Origin: an uncultured Lachnospiraceae bacterium
GTDB taxonomy: Bacteria > Bacillota > Clostridia > Lachnospirales > Lachnospiraceae
Assembly: GCA_910587155.1 (NCBI GenBank)
Contig: CAJULA010000016.1
Span: 25,024 to 89,023 of the forward strand
Direction of reading: 5' to 3'
Length of the DNA stretch: 64,000 nucleotides
Made by a program: the position numbers and the translations under genes
The notes under the pieces: generated by a model
Seen by the model: the letters and a program-made list of their open reading frames with translations, nothing else
Databases searched by the model: none
What the model was told of the DNA's origin: nothing
In this document: piece after piece, positions 1 through 8,497 of the stretch
Layout of the letters: the number at the start of each line of letters is the position of its first letter
Numbering within the stretch: the stretch's first letter is position 1

Positions 1-1
1 T

Positions 2-49
2 CCTATTCTGCTCTCCGTGATTCAGACAATACAGAATTTCAAGGGGTAA
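2..49 (+). CDS. spoIIIAD: SpoIIIAD, C-terminal fragment (gene starts before the window)
   Basis: An open frame enters from the left edge and stops at TAA 47-49, reading PILLSVIQTIQNFKG. This tail and its place 3 bases before spoIIIAE fit the end of SpoIIIAD, a small membrane protein of the SpoIIIA-SpoIIQ channel between mother cell and forespore. Only 15 residues are visible, so the call rests mainly on conserved gene order (spoIIIAA to AH). Confidence 0.6.
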   Translation, partial: PILLSVIQTIQNFKG

Positions 50-52
50 ACT

Positions 53-1096
53 ATGGAGCTGACAGAGGAAATCAAAGGATTGAATAACCAGATAAGCAGT
101 CTGTTCCCAGCCTATCAGATTGATCTGCCAAAGTTGTTTGAACTGCTTATTTCCGGCAACGTGACAGAAGCGCTCAAACTGTGTTTTCAGGATCTGGCGG
201 GAGCGCTGCAGGGAGAGGTGGGCAGCTTTACGGGAACGATCGCCATGCTTCTGGGAGTGGGGATTCTGGCAGCCCTTTTGATGAATCTCACGGATCTGTT
301 TGAGAACAGGCAGATTGCCGATATCGGGTTTTATTTTGTCTATCTGTTTCTGATCCTTATTCTGATCCGTATCTTCGGGACAGTTTCCGACACGGCGCAG
401 GGGCTGATATCAGATATGCTGCTGTTTTTGAAGCTGTTTATGCCGGTCTATTTTCTGGCCGTGGGAGCTTCCAGCGGGGTGACGACGGGGCTTCTTTCCT
501 ATCAGCTTATTTTGCTGGTGATCTATATGATGGAGGCCGCGCTTTCCGCATTGCTGATGCCGATGATACGGGTGTACATCTTTCTGACCTTTATGAACGG
601 ACTGTGGACGGAAGAAAAACTACAGATGCTGCTGGATCTGATCAAGCGTATCATAGGCTATTTCCTGAAAATTTTTTTTGCGGTCATCACAGGCATCAGT
701 GTGATTCAGTCGATGATAACGCCTGTTATAGATTCAGTGAAAATGTCGGCGGTACAAAGGACCGTATCGCTGATACCGGGTATCGGCAATGTCAGTGACA
801 GTGTGGCGGAACTGGTGATCGGTTCCGCCGTGCTGGTGAAGAACAGCATCGGCGCTCTGGCCGTTGTGCTGCTCGTTCTGCTTTGCGCGCTGCCGGCAGC
901 CAAGATATGGCTGCTGGCCATGGTACTGAAATTTTCAGCTGCGCTGACAGGGATCGTCAGTGACCGGCGGATCACGTCCTGCATGGATCGCGTGGGGGAG
1001 GGCAGTCTGCTTGTTTTGCGTATCCTGTTGACGGCCAGCGGTCTGTTTTTGATTATGATAGCCATTGCGGCCATGACAACGAATCGGGGATTCTGA
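53..1096 (+). CDS. spoIIIAE: Stage III sporulation protein AE, polytopic membrane protein
   Basis: The 347-residue protein has a polar N-terminus of about 60 residues, then a series of long hydrophobic segments to the C-terminus, as in SpoIIIAE of the SpoIIIA-SpoIIQ feeding-tube complex in the mother-cell membrane around the forespore. The segment SLIPGIGNVSDSVAELVIGS, between about residues 236 and 265, is typical of the family. The ATG follows an AAGGGG ribosome site. The gene ends in an ATGA overlap with spoIIIAF, which suggests translational coupling. B. subtilis SpoIIIAE is somewhat longer and has a signal peptide; here the N-terminus is short. In B. subtilis the operon is controlled by sigma-E and SpoIIID; its promoter would lie outside this window. 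Confidence 0.93.
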   Translation: MELTEEIKGLNNQISSLFPAYQIDLPKLFELLISGNVTEALKLCFQDLAGALQGEVGSFTGTIAMLLGVGILAALLMNLTDLFENRQIADIGFYFVYLFLILILIRIFGTVSDTAQGLISDMLLFLKLFMPVYFLAVGASSGVTTGLLSYQLILLVIYMMEAALSALLMPMIRVYIFLTFMNGLWTEEKLQMLLDLIKRIIGYFLKIFFAVITGISVIQSMITPVIDSVKMSAVQRTVSLIPGIGNVSDSVAELVIGSAVLVKNSIGALAVVLLVLLCALPAAKIWLLAMVLKFSAALTGIVSDRRITSCMDRVGEGSLLVLRILLTASGLFLIMIAIAAMTTNRGF

Positions 1097-1704
1097 TGGA
1101 AGAATATATTATGGAAATTATGAAACGGACCAGTGTTTTTATGATACTGGCCCAGGCGGTGATTCATTTCCGCCCCAATCCTTCCTATGAAAAATATTTT
1201 AAATTCCTTGTGGGAATCATGACAATTGTGATCTTGGTGATTCCACTGCTGGAGCTTTTGCACAGTGATATTGGCATCCGTTATAAGGCATGTATGAATC
1301 ATTATACGGAGACCCTGGCGGAGATGACGGAAGATAAGCCTGAACTCGCCGGACAGATTCCGGCACCCGGAGAGATTTATCTGGAGGAGATCGGGCAGGA
1401 GATTTGTGCAAAGCTGGAAGAATATGCATCAGAGCAGGGATATCGGATCGTCAGAGTCAGCCTGTCGGATCTCGGGGAGGGGGCTCCTGGAGAGGGAGAA
1501 GACAAAGACGGATATCGCGTCCGGATACGGATGAGCAGGGGAACAGAAAAAGGGCAGGATAATACAGACATTACAATAGAAGAAATCCGGATACGGGAAG
1601 AGAAGACAGGAGCGGAGCGGGAGGCAGTAGCGATGTTTCAGACGGCCTTTGCCTCAATACTGGAAATCAAAGAGGACAGACTGGAGGTAGAGATTATTGA
1701 GTGA
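1096..1704 (+). CDS. spoIIIAF: Stage III sporulation protein AF
   Basis: The 202-residue protein begins with two transmembrane helices (about residues 12-28 and 35-57), followed by a charged domain ending in the pattern EIKEDRLEVEII. This is the SpoIIIAF layout: membrane anchor plus a ring-building-motif-like soluble domain in the intermembrane space of the engulfed forespore. The start codon overlaps the spoIIIAE stop and the end overlaps the TTG start of spoIIIAG by 8 bases, so the genes are probably translationally coupled. The low-complexity stretch GEGAPGEGEDKDG near the middle looks like a loop. Identity rests on order and topology as much as on sequence. Confidence 0.88.
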   Translation: MEEYIMEIMKRTSVFMILAQAVIHFRPNPSYEKYFKFLVGIMTIVILVIPLLELLHSDIGIRYKACMNHYTETLAEMTEDKPELAGQIPAPGEIYLEEIGQEICAKLEEYASEQGYRIVRVSLSDLGEGAPGEGEDKDGYRVRIRMSRGTEKGQDNTDITIEEIRIREEKTGAEREAVAMFQTAFASILEIKEDRLEVEIIE

Positions 1705-2290
1705 AAAAAAAGAAAAATTTATTATTTTTGCCCTGGCGGGCATACTGCTTCTGATCGTCTGTCTGCCTGTAAAAAAAGAAGAGAATGGTATACTGACTAA
1801 GAAAAAAGAAGCCGGATATGCACGGGAAACACCGGCTGCGGATCAGAGCACGACTGCCGATGGAGAGGCTGTCCGGGAGGAAACGGATTATGGCAGGGCA
1901 CTGGAAAAAGAATTGGAAGAGCTGCTTGGATGTATGGAAGGTGTGGGTCAGGTCAAGGTGATGATCACGCTGCAGTCTGGCGGGGAAGATATCGTGGAGA
2001 AGGACAGGCCTGCCAGCCGTATGAATTCCTCGGAGAGTGATTCTGTCGGCGGCAGCAGGAATACAAGTGAGATGGAGAGCGAGGAATCCACCGTCTTTAT
2101 TACCGATGAGCAGGGCAGACAGATTCCCTATGTACGGAAAAAACTCAAACCCACGGTAGGCGGAGTGGCAGTGCTGGCAGAAGGGGGAGGAACGGAATCG
2201 GTAAGAGTCAATATAAGTGAAACGATTCAGGCATTATTTGGGATCGACGCGAATAAAATTAAAATAGCAAAAATGAAAACGGCAAAGTAA
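1697..2290 (+). CDS. spoIIIAG: Stage III sporulation protein AG
   Basis: The 197-residue protein starts at TTG 1697, chosen because GGAGGTAGAG sits just upstream at 1683-1692; GTG 1701 is out of frame. One transmembrane helix (about residues 10-23) is followed by a polar linker and a C-terminal domain containing LLGCMEGVGQVKVMITLQSG and VGGVAVLAEGGG, features of SpoIIIAG. In B. subtilis SpoIIIAG forms a large ring in the space between mother cell and forespore. It overlaps spoIIIAF and lies 12 bases before spoIIIAH. The insertion with many Ser/Glu residues around 105-130 is probably a flexible loop. Confidence 0.92.
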   Translation: MSEKKEKFIIFALAGILLLIVCLPVKKEENGILTKKKEAGYARETPAADQSTTADGEAVREETDYGRALEKELEELLGCMEGVGQVKVMITLQSGGEDIVEKDRPASRMNSSESDSVGGSRNTSEMESEESTVFITDEQGRQIPYVRKKLKPTVGGVAVLAEGGGTESVRVNISETIQALFGIDANKIKIAKMKTAK

Positions 2291-2302
2291 GGGGAGAATA
2301 TC

Positions 2303-3091
2303 GTGAAAAATGTACTGAAAAAGAACCAGATTATGATTACGGCACTGGCTATTATGATCGCAGTGGCAGGGTATCTCAATTTCGCGGGAACGAAATTGAG
2401 CGATGAGGAACTGATGAATGTTTCCGGGCAGTCAGTGATTGCGGAAAACGGAGAAGAACTGACCCTGGAGGACGGCATTGTGACCGATGATATGGATGCG
2501 AGCGCTTCCCTTGAAATCTCAGACGAAGACCTGGAACTGGCAGACGGCATGCTGACAGCGGATGGAGTATTGACAACGGAAAACGGTACGGATCAGACCA
2601 TCGTACAGGATATCGAAAGTCTTGATACGGATGATATTACGGCTTCTGCCGACTATCTGAATGAAGAGATGACAGAAGTGGCCCAGGGCGAGGTGTCCGC
2701 GGAAGATACGCCGGGCGAAGCAGTCTTTACCTCTTCCACAAATGTGACATCTATGTCAGGTGCCAAACTGATGAAAGAACAGACAAGAGCAAAGAATAAA
2801 GAGACACTGTTAAATATCATCAACAGCACGGGTGTTTCCGAACAGCAGAAGCAGAGTGCGATCGAAGGGATGATACAGCTTACGGATATTGCGGAAAAAG
2901 AGACTGCGGCAGAAATCCTGCTGGAAGCAAAAGGATTTGAGGATGTGGTGGTGAGCATCAGTGAGACAGGTGTGGACGTGGTGGTAAGTGCAGAGACACT
3001 GACAGATGCCCAGTGTGCGCAGATTGAAGACATCGTGACAAGAAAGACCGGAACCGCGCCTGAAAATATCATTATCCAATGTAGCAAATAA
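2303..3091 (+). CDS. spoIIIAH: Stage III sporulation protein AH, SpoIIQ-binding YscJ/FliF-like protein
   Basis: The 262-residue protein starts at GTG 2303 behind AAGGGGAGA. It has an N-terminal membrane anchor (about residues 8-28), a very acidic linker of some 110 residues, and a C-terminal domain (about 165-262) with the pattern AEILLEAKGFEDVVVSIS and VSAETLTDAQCAQIEDIVTR. That domain is the YscJ/FliF-like ring fold which binds forespore SpoIIQ across the septum. The acidic linker is longer than in B. subtilis. It is the last gene of the spoIIIA operon; the next gene, prfC, follows after a structured 177-base gap and is probably transcribed separately. Confidence 0.93.
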   Translation: MKNVLKKNQIMITALAIMIAVAGYLNFAGTKLSDEELMNVSGQSVIAENGEELTLEDGIVTDDMDASASLEISDEDLELADGMLTADGVLTTENGTDQTIVQDIESLDTDDITASADYLNEEMTEVAQGEVSAEDTPGEAVFTSSTNVTSMSGAKLMKEQTRAKNKETLLNIINSTGVSEQQKQSAIEGMIQLTDIAEKETAAEILLEAKGFEDVVVSISETGVDVVVSAETLTDAQCAQIEDIVTRKTGTAPENIIIQCSK

Positions 3092-3134
3092 AGGAAAGTT
3101 ATGGTATACTTCTATGGAAAACGACAAACAAAAA

Positions 3135-3212
3135 CTGTCGTTTCCGACAGCCCTCCGGGGGGCAGGCCTGCCCGCCGGTCTGTATCAGCCGCAAGCGGCA
3201 GGCGGCTGATAC
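3135..3212 (+). promoter_or_regulatory. Three consecutive hairpins in the leader upstream of prfC
   Basis: Three inverted repeats stand in a row: CTGTCG/CGACAG (3135-3140 with 3145-3150, loop TTTC), the perfect palindrome GGGCAGGCCTGCCC (3160-3173), and GTATCAGCCG/CGGCTGATAC (3182-3191 with 3203-3212, 11-base loop). None is followed by a convincing T-run, so they are not a textbook terminator. They may end or protect the spoIIIA transcript, or form a structured leader for prfC. I do not recognise a known riboswitch. Confidence 0.55.
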
Positions 3213-3268
3213 GGACCGACGGGTTTATATCCGCAGGCGGCAAAACAATAGAGAAAGAGGAAGAAAAC

Positions 3269-4864
3269 GTGAAGAGTGATTATACAGAGGAGATTGGCAG
3301 GAGAAGGACATTTGCGATCATATCGCACCCGGACGCGGGGAAGACTACGTTGACCGAGAAGTTTCTGCTCTACGGCGGAGCGATTAATCTGGCGGGAAGT
3401 GTAAAGGGAAAAGCCACGGCCCGGCATGCGGTATCGGACTGGATGGAGATCGAGAAGGAAAGAGGAATTTCCGTTACCTCTTCGGTCCTGCAGTTTGTGT
3501 ATGACGGATACTGTGTGAATATTCTGGATACGCCGGGACATCAGGATTTTTCCGAAGACACATACCGGACACTGATGGCGGCGGATTCGGCGGTGATGGT
3601 AATCGACGCCTCCAAAGGGGTGGAGGCTCAGACGCGGAAGCTGTTCAAAGTCTGTGTGATGCGCCGCATTCCCATCTTTACCTTTATCAATAAGCTGGAT
3701 CGGGACGCCAATGACACATTTGAACTGCTGGATGAGATCGAAAAGGAGCTGGGGATCGCTACCTGTCCGGTCAACTGGCCTATCGGCAGCGGAAAAGGAT
3801 TCAAGGGCGTATATGACAGGGAGAATGAACGAATCATTACTTATGAAAATACCGAGAAAGGAACAAAAGAAGGAGAAAGCAGAGAAATTCCCGTCAAAGA
3901 AGAGGGACAGGCTCTTGCGGTGATTGGACAAGAGGCATTTGCGCAGCTGCTGGATGAGATTGAACTGCTGGACGGAGCCAGCGCGCCGTTTGACCTGCAA
4001 ATGGTGCGCCGCGGAGAACTGACTCCGGTATTTTTCGGTTCGGCGCTGACCAATTTCGGTGTGGAGATTTTTCTGCGGCATTTTCTGGAGATGGCTACGC
4101 CCCCGCTGCCCCGCAGGGCGGATGTGGGCCTGATTGATCCGGCCGGCCGGGAGTTTTCGGCTTTTGTATTTAAGATTCAGGCCAATATGAACCGGGCGCA
4201 CAGGGACAGGATTGCTTTTATGAGGATCTGTTCCGGCCGCTTCGACGCCTCGGCAGAGGTGCGCCATGTACAGGGAAACAAAGTGATGCGTCTTTCCCAG
4301 CCCCAGCAGATCATGGCCAGTGAGAGAAAAGTGGTGGATGAGGCCTATGCGGGGGATATTATCGGTGTGTTTGACCCCGGTATCTTTTCGATCGGAGATA
4401 CCGTCTGCAGCCCGAAGGAAAGTTTTGCCTATGAAGGGATTCCTACCTTTGCACCGGAGCATTTCGCCCGGGTGCGGCAGATTGATACGATGAAGCGCAA
4501 GGCATTTGTGAAGGGCATTACCCAGATCGCACAGGAAGGGGCCATTCAGATCTTTCAGGAACTGAGTGCCGGAATGGAAGAGATTATCGTGGGTGTGGTG
4601 GGGGTTTTGCAGTTTGATGTGCTGAAATACCGTCTGGAAAATGAATACAATGTTGAAATACGTCTGGAAAATCTGCCTTATGAGCATATACGGTGGATCG
4701 AGAATCAGGATATTGATCTGGAAGGGCTGAGCGGCACTTCCGACATGAAAAAAGTAAAAGATATGAAAGGCAACCCTCTTCTTCTGTTTGTCAATTCGTG
4801 GAGTGTGGGTATGACTCTTGACCGGAACAAAGGGCTGATCCTTTCGGAGTTTGGACGTGATTAA
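3269..4864 (+). CDS. prfC: Peptide chain release factor 3 (RF3), GTPase
   Basis: RF3 is a translational GTPase that recycles RF1 and RF2 from the ribosome after peptide release. The frame is open from ATG 3101, but that upstream part is GC-rich hairpin sequence with no protein-like character. GTG 3269 follows GAGGAAG and gives 531 residues, the normal RF3 length. G1 is SHPDAGKTT (about residues 20-28), G3 is DTPGHQDFSEDTYR and G4 is NKLD; the DFSEDTYR form of the switch region separates RF3 from EF-G. The lipoprotein gene starts directly after its TAA, so the two are probably co-transcribed. Confidence 0.95.
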   Translation: MKSDYTEEIGRRRTFAIISHPDAGKTTLTEKFLLYGGAINLAGSVKGKATARHAVSDWMEIEKERGISVTSSVLQFVYDGYCVNILDTPGHQDFSEDTYRTLMAADSAVMVIDASKGVEAQTRKLFKVCVMRRIPIFTFINKLDRDANDTFELLDEIEKELGIATCPVNWPIGSGKGFKGVYDRENERIITYENTEKGTKEGESREIPVKEEGQALAVIGQEAFAQLLDEIELLDGASAPFDLQMVRRGELTPVFFGSALTNFGVEIFLRHFLEMATPPLPRRADVGLIDPAGREFSAFVFKIQANMNRAHRDRIAFMRICSGRFDASAEVRHVQGNKVMRLSQPQQIMASERKVVDEAYAGDIIGVFDPGIFSIGDTVCSPKESFAYEGIPTFAPEHFARVRQIDTMKRKAFVKGITQIAQEGAIQIFQELSAGMEEIIVGVVGVLQFDVLKYRLENEYNVEIRLENLPYEHIRWIENQDIDLEGLSGTSDMKKVKDMKGNPLLLFVNSWSVGMTLDRNKGLILSEFGRD

Positions 4865-6181
4865 ATGAAAAAATTGCTTGCATGGCTTTGTTTTGTTTCT
4901 CTGCTGCTCACCGGATGCAGCGTCAGGCTGCCTGACGGCGCAGGCATGCAGGAGCAGGCGGAAGAAATGATGGATAGTCTCACCGGGGCGGCGCAGGAGA
5001 TAGCCGGCGGCAGTGCGCTGGAAAGTGAGGATGTGGCGGGTACGGAGACGGACACAGGGCAGGAGGGGACCTTTGAGGCGCGGGAGGACATGCCCGGGGC
5101 CGGCGGGGAAACCGACCCGGCCGGTGAGGGCGACCGGCCGGATGAGACGGACAGCCTGGAGCAGGATGGCGGGTTTTATGAGGATGGCTGGGCCTATACA
5201 CAGCTTTCCGCCGGGGAACGGCAGCTGTATGAAGTGATTTTAAAGGCCCTGCCTGCCTGTGAGCCTGATGTGTCTGTTGATCTGGTGGAAGAAGAGGCGT
5301 TTGACAGGGTTTTTCAGTGTGTGATGAACGATCATCCGGAAATTTTTTATGTGGATGGGTATACGTTTACCAGATATACAAAAGGGGATCAGGTGATGGG
5401 CAACTCGTTTTCCGGCAGTTATCTTTATGACAGGGAAGAGATTGCGGAAAGGACGGGGAAGATAGAGGAAAAGGCGGAGGAGATACTGCGCGGCATGCCA
5501 GATGGCAGCGATGAGTATGAGAAGGTAAAATATATTTATGAATATCTGGTGGCTCACACGGAATATGTAAGGGGCTGCGTCGATAATCAGAATATATGTT
5601 CTGTTTTTCTGAACGGGGAGTCGGTGTGCCAGGGGTATGCCAAAGCGGCGCAGTATCTGTTTGGCAAATCCGGGATAGCGTCGATTTTTGTCTCCGGAAA
5701 AGTTGGGGACGGAGAGGATCATGTATGGAATCTTGTGCGTATAAACGGGGCATATTATCATGTAGATATTACATGGGGGGACGCTTCCTACGTGAGCGGG
5801 GCAGAGAGCGGGTTTGACGGAAAGCTGCCGCAGATCAATTATGAGTATCTGTGTGTGCCCGACAGCCAGCTTGCGCGCACGCACACCATTGATAATATCG
5901 TTCCGGTTCCGGTCTGTGACAGTATGGAGGCCAATTATTATGTCCGTGAAGGGGCTTATTTTGAAACGGCGGATATGGAGAAGGCAGCGGCGTTGTTTGA
6001 TAAGGCTTACGAGGACGGTACGGACTATGTGACGCTGAAGTGCGCAGACAGCGCCGTTTATAAGGAGATGGAAGAACGCCTTGTGGAACAGCAGCAGGTA
6101 TTTCGCTATCTGCAGACGCAGGATGGAACCGTGGCATATACCACCAATGAAGAACAGCTCCATCTCAGCTTCTGGCTCTGA
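4865..6181 (+). CDS. Lipoprotein with transglutaminase-like domain
   Basis: The 438-residue protein has a lipoprotein signal (MKKLLAWL, lipobox LLTGC, lipidated Cys at about 18), then a long acidic low-complexity linker to about residue 95, placing the rest outside the membrane. The transglutaminase-like core shows the Cys-His-Asp triad: C255 in VCQGYAKAA, H286 in EDHVWNL and D301 in HVDITWGD. Such domains in clostridia can be proteases, cross-linking enzymes or inactive binding modules. The intact triad argues for catalysis, but the substrate is unknown. Its ATG begins one base after the prfC stop, so it is expressed with prfC and ends at a hairpin at 6188. Confidence 0.85.
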   Translation: MKKLLAWLCFVSLLLTGCSVRLPDGAGMQEQAEEMMDSLTGAAQEIAGGSALESEDVAGTETDTGQEGTFEAREDMPGAGGETDPAGEGDRPDETDSLEQDGGFYEDGWAYTQLSAGERQLYEVILKALPACEPDVSVDLVEEEAFDRVFQCVMNDHPEIFYVDGYTFTRYTKGDQVMGNSFSGSYLYDREEIAERTGKIEEKAEEILRGMPDGSDEYEKVKYIYEYLVAHTEYVRGCVDNQNICSVFLNGESVCQGYAKAAQYLFGKSGIASIFVSGKVGDGEDHVWNLVRINGAYYHVDITWGDASYVSGAESGFDGKLPQINYEYLCVPDSQLARTHTIDNIVPVPVCDSMEANYYVREGAYFETADMEKAAALFDKAYEDGTDYVTLKCADSAVYKEMEERLVEQQQVFRYLQTQDGTVAYTTNEEQLHLSFWL

Positions 6182-6187
6182 CTCTAA

Positions 6188-6220
6188 GGAAACGCTTTCA
6201 TCAGCGTTTCCCTAAATTCT
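6188..6220 (+). terminator. Probable intrinsic terminator after the transglutaminase gene
   Basis: GGAAACGCT (6188-6196) pairs perfectly with AGCGTTTCC (6203-6211) around the loop TTCATC. The following CTAAATTCTT is only moderately T-rich, so termination may be incomplete. It sits directly before the asp23 promoter. Confidence 0.6.
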
Positions 6221-6248
6221 TGTCAAGTAACGGCAACTTTGTTATAAT
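6220..6248 (+). promoter_or_regulatory. Sigma-A type promoter of the asp23-nusB-...-recN operon
   Basis: TTGTCA (6220-6225) and a perfect TATAAT (6243-6248) are separated by 17 bases. Transcription would start near 6255, about 34 bases before the asp23 ATG. No other strong promoter or terminator is evident until 15201, so this may drive ten genes. Confidence 0.85.
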
Positions 6249-6288
6249 CATTAATAATTTAGAGAATTCCGAGAGAGGAGAGACTGAT

Positions 6289-6669
6289 ATGGAAAAAGTG
6301 GCGGAACGCAGCATAGGATTGCAGGGGGAGGCGGGATCAATCGGTGAAGTCAGGATCGCGGATGATGTGGTAGCTTCCATTGCCGCTCTGGCGGCGCTGG
6401 AAGTGGACGGCGTGGCTTCCATGGCGGGCAATGCCACCGATGAGCTCCTTTCCAGAGTGGGCGTCAAAGGTACGGGCAAAGGTGCAAAAGTGGAGGTTAT
6501 TGAGCGGATTGTCAGTGTGGAGATGGCCGTCAACCTGAAATATGGCTATAATATTCCGGCCGTTTCAGGCAGAATACAGGAAAAGGTAAAAAGTGCGGTC
6601 GAGACGATGACAGGGCTGACAGTATCGGATGTAAACATTCGCATCGCAGGCGTGGTCATGAATGGATAA
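6289..6669 (+). CDS. Asp23/Gls24 family envelope stress response protein
   Basis: The 126-residue protein begins at ATG 6289 behind GAGAGGAGAG; the frame is open further upstream, but that start would lie on the promoter. It shows the family signature: GEVRIADDVVASIAALAALE, VDGVASM, then VEMAVNLKYGYNIPAVSGRIQ split by a variable loop, and a C-terminal VSDVNIRIAGVVM. Asp23 proteins are abundant, membrane-associated proteins tied to cell-envelope stress. A family member beside nusB and accBC-type genes is common in Firmicutes. It is first in a ten-gene operon, with nusB 9 bases downstream. Confidence 0.9.
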   Translation: MEKVAERSIGLQGEAGSIGEVRIADDVVASIAALAALEVDGVASMAGNATDELLSRVGVKGTGKGAKVEVIERIVSVEMAVNLKYGYNIPAVSGRIQEKVKSAVETMTGLTVSDVNIRIAGVVMNG

Positions 6670-6678
6670 GGACAGAAC

Positions 6679-7086
6679 ATGGGCAGAAGAGAACTGAGGG
6701 AACAGATATTCAAGCTGCTGTTTCGGATTGAATTTAATAAAAAAGAAGAGATGCCGGAGCAGCTGACATTGTTTTTTGAAGACGGCGAAGAGGAGATGTC
6801 GCAGTCGGACAGGCTGTATATTGCAGGGAAGTATGCGGGTATTGCGGACAGACTGGCTTCCATTGATGATCTCCTCAATGAGAAGGCGGAGAAATGGACG
6901 ACGGACCGGATGGGCAAGGCGGAGCTGACCATCCTGCGGCTGGCCGTCTATGAAATTTTGTTTGATGAGGATGTTCCCAATGGTGTGGCGATTAACGAAG
7001 CGGTGGAACTGGCAAAAAAATTTGGCCAGGACGGCGCCGGTTCTTTTGTAAACGGTATCCTGGCCAGATTCGCGGGCAGGGAATAG
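6679..7086 (+). CDS. nusB: Transcription antitermination factor NusB
   Basis: NusB pairs with NusE (ribosomal S10) on boxA RNA to prevent premature termination of rRNA transcripts. The 135-residue all-helical protein opens with RRELREQIFKLLFRIEFN and ends with the diagnostic NEAVELAKKFGQDGAGSFVNGILARF. Length is usual for the family. It lies between asp23 and xseA with gaps of 9 and 5 bases, a frequent order in Lachnospiraceae-type genomes. Confidence 0.96.
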   Translation: MGRRELREQIFKLLFRIEFNKKEEMPEQLTLFFEDGEEEMSQSDRLYIAGKYAGIADRLASIDDLLNEKAEKWTTDRMGKAELTILRLAVYEILFDEDVPNGVAINEAVELAKKFGQDGAGSFVNGILARFAGRE

Positions 7087-7091
7087 GAAAA

Positions 7092-8297
7092 ATGAAACAT
7101 GTATATTCCGTAACGCAGATAAATTCCTATATCCGGAATATGTTTACCCAGGATTTTATGCTGCAGTCCATACGTATCCGGGGTGAAGTAAGCAATTGCA
7201 AATATCACTCTTCCGGGCATATTTATTTTACGCTGAAAGACGGAAAGGCAGCCATGGCATGTGTTATGTTTGCCGGGAACCGCAGCGGTCTTGCTTTCCG
7301 TATGCAGGAAGGGCAGCAGGTGATCGTGGACGGCAGTGTGGACGTATATGAACGGGACGGCAGGTATCAGCTGTATGCCAGAGAGATCACCAGGGACGGT
7401 GTGGGCCTTTTGTATGAGCAGTATGAACGTCTGAAGGCGGAGCTGGCTGAGCTTGGCATGTTTGCACCGGAGTATAAGCGGCCCATCCCCCGCTATGTCA
7501 GGACGCTGGGCGTGGTGACCGCGCCCACGGGCGCAGCCGTGAGGGATATCATACAGATTACATCCCGCCGCAATCCCGGCGTGCAGATCATCCTCTATCC
7601 TGCCATTGTGCAGGGGGATCAGGCGCAGGCCAGTATTATCAGAGGCATCCACGCGCTGAGTACTCTTTCGGTGGATGTCATTATCGTGGGACGGGGCGGA
7701 GGCTCCATCGAGGATCTGTGGGCCTTTAACGAACGGGAAGTGGCGCAGGCTATTTTTGACTGCCCCATTCCCGTCATATCTGCAGTAGGGCACGAGACGG
7801 ATACCACCATTGCCGATCTGGTGGCGGATCTGCGTGCCCCCACGCCTTCGGCAGCTGCTGAGCTTGCCGTCTTTGAATTATCCGCGGTGGAGGACAGAAT
7901 GGAAGAATATGCTGCGGCGCTGCTGCGGGCGATGCTGGAGCGGTGCGGCGGGTACCGGAGAAAGGCGGAGATGATGGCAGCGCTGCTTAAGGTGGGCAGT
8001 CCGGCAGGACGGCTGAAGCAGAACCGGATGTATGCGCTTCGTCTGGAAGAGAGACTGCAGGCGGCCATGCGGGACAGACTCCAATGTGCGCGGCACCGGT
8101 TCGCGCTTTGTACAGAGAAGCTTAAGGGCCTTTCCCCGCTGGATAAACTGAGCCAGGGGTTTTCCTGGGTTATGGATGAATCCGGGCGGGGTGTGAGTGA
8201 TGTGGAACTGGCGGAGCCGGGCCGGATTCTGACGATCCATATGAAAAACGGTATTGTCAGAGCCAGAGTGGAAGAAAAGGAAAAGGTGATACGGTGA
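7092..8297 (+). CDS. xseA: Exodeoxyribonuclease VII large subunit
   Basis: XseA is the catalytic subunit of exonuclease VII, which degrades single-stranded DNA from both ends. The 401-residue protein has an N-terminal OB-fold (about 5-100; VTQINSYIRNMF, RGEVSNCKYHSSGHIYFTLK) and the exonuclease domain with RNPGVQIILYPAIVQG, GRGGGSIEDLWAFN and AVGHETDTTIADLVADLRAPTPS, the catalytic-core motifs. A coiled-coil region follows. Its stop overlaps the GTG start of xseB (GTGA), as expected for subunits made together. Confidence 0.97.
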   Translation: MKHVYSVTQINSYIRNMFTQDFMLQSIRIRGEVSNCKYHSSGHIYFTLKDGKAAMACVMFAGNRSGLAFRMQEGQQVIVDGSVDVYERDGRYQLYAREITRDGVGLLYEQYERLKAELAELGMFAPEYKRPIPRYVRTLGVVTAPTGAAVRDIIQITSRRNPGVQIILYPAIVQGDQAQASIIRGIHALSTLSVDVIIVGRGGGSIEDLWAFNEREVAQAIFDCPIPVISAVGHETDTTIADLVADLRAPTPSAAAELAVFELSAVEDRMEEYAAALLRAMLERCGGYRRKAEMMAALLKVGSPAGRLKQNRMYALRLEERLQAAMRDRLQCARHRFALCTEKLKGLSPLDKLSQGFSWVMDESGRGVSDVELAEPGRILTIHMKNGIVRARVEEKEKVIR

Positions 8298-8497
8298 AGA
8301 ATCAGACACTGGAAGATGCGTTTGGACAGCTGGAGGCAGTGATCGGACGGTTGGAGTCAGAGGAAATCCCGCTGGAAGAGGCTTTCAGAGTTTACAGCGA
8401 AGGAATGGAACTGCTGCAGTTCTGCAATGCCTCCATAGACGCGGTGGAAAAGAAAGTACTGAAAATCAATGAAGACGGTGGACTGGATGAATTTTAA
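8294..8497 (+). CDS. xseB: Exodeoxyribonuclease VII small subunit
   Basis: The 67-residue protein starts at GTG 8294, overlapping the xseA stop. It contains the family signature LEDAFGQLEAVIGRLESEEIPLEEA in two helices, which coil around the XseA extension. Length is normal (60-80). The end overlaps the start region of ispA, indicating tight coupling. Confidence 0.95.
   Translation: MKNQTLEDAFGQLEAVIGRLESEEIPLEEAFRVYSEGMELLQFCNASIDAVEKKVLKINEDGGLDEF

Noticed and set aside
3101..3268. In-frame N-terminal extension of prfC (56 residues)
   Set aside because: The stretch encodes a low-quality Pro/Arg/Gly-rich sequence over RNA hairpins; GTG 3269 has a ribosome site and gives normal RF3 length.
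3185..4687. 500-residue open frame antisense to prfC
   Set aside because: Shadow of a clear RF3 gene; no family motifs and His/Arg-rich composition typical of antisense frames.
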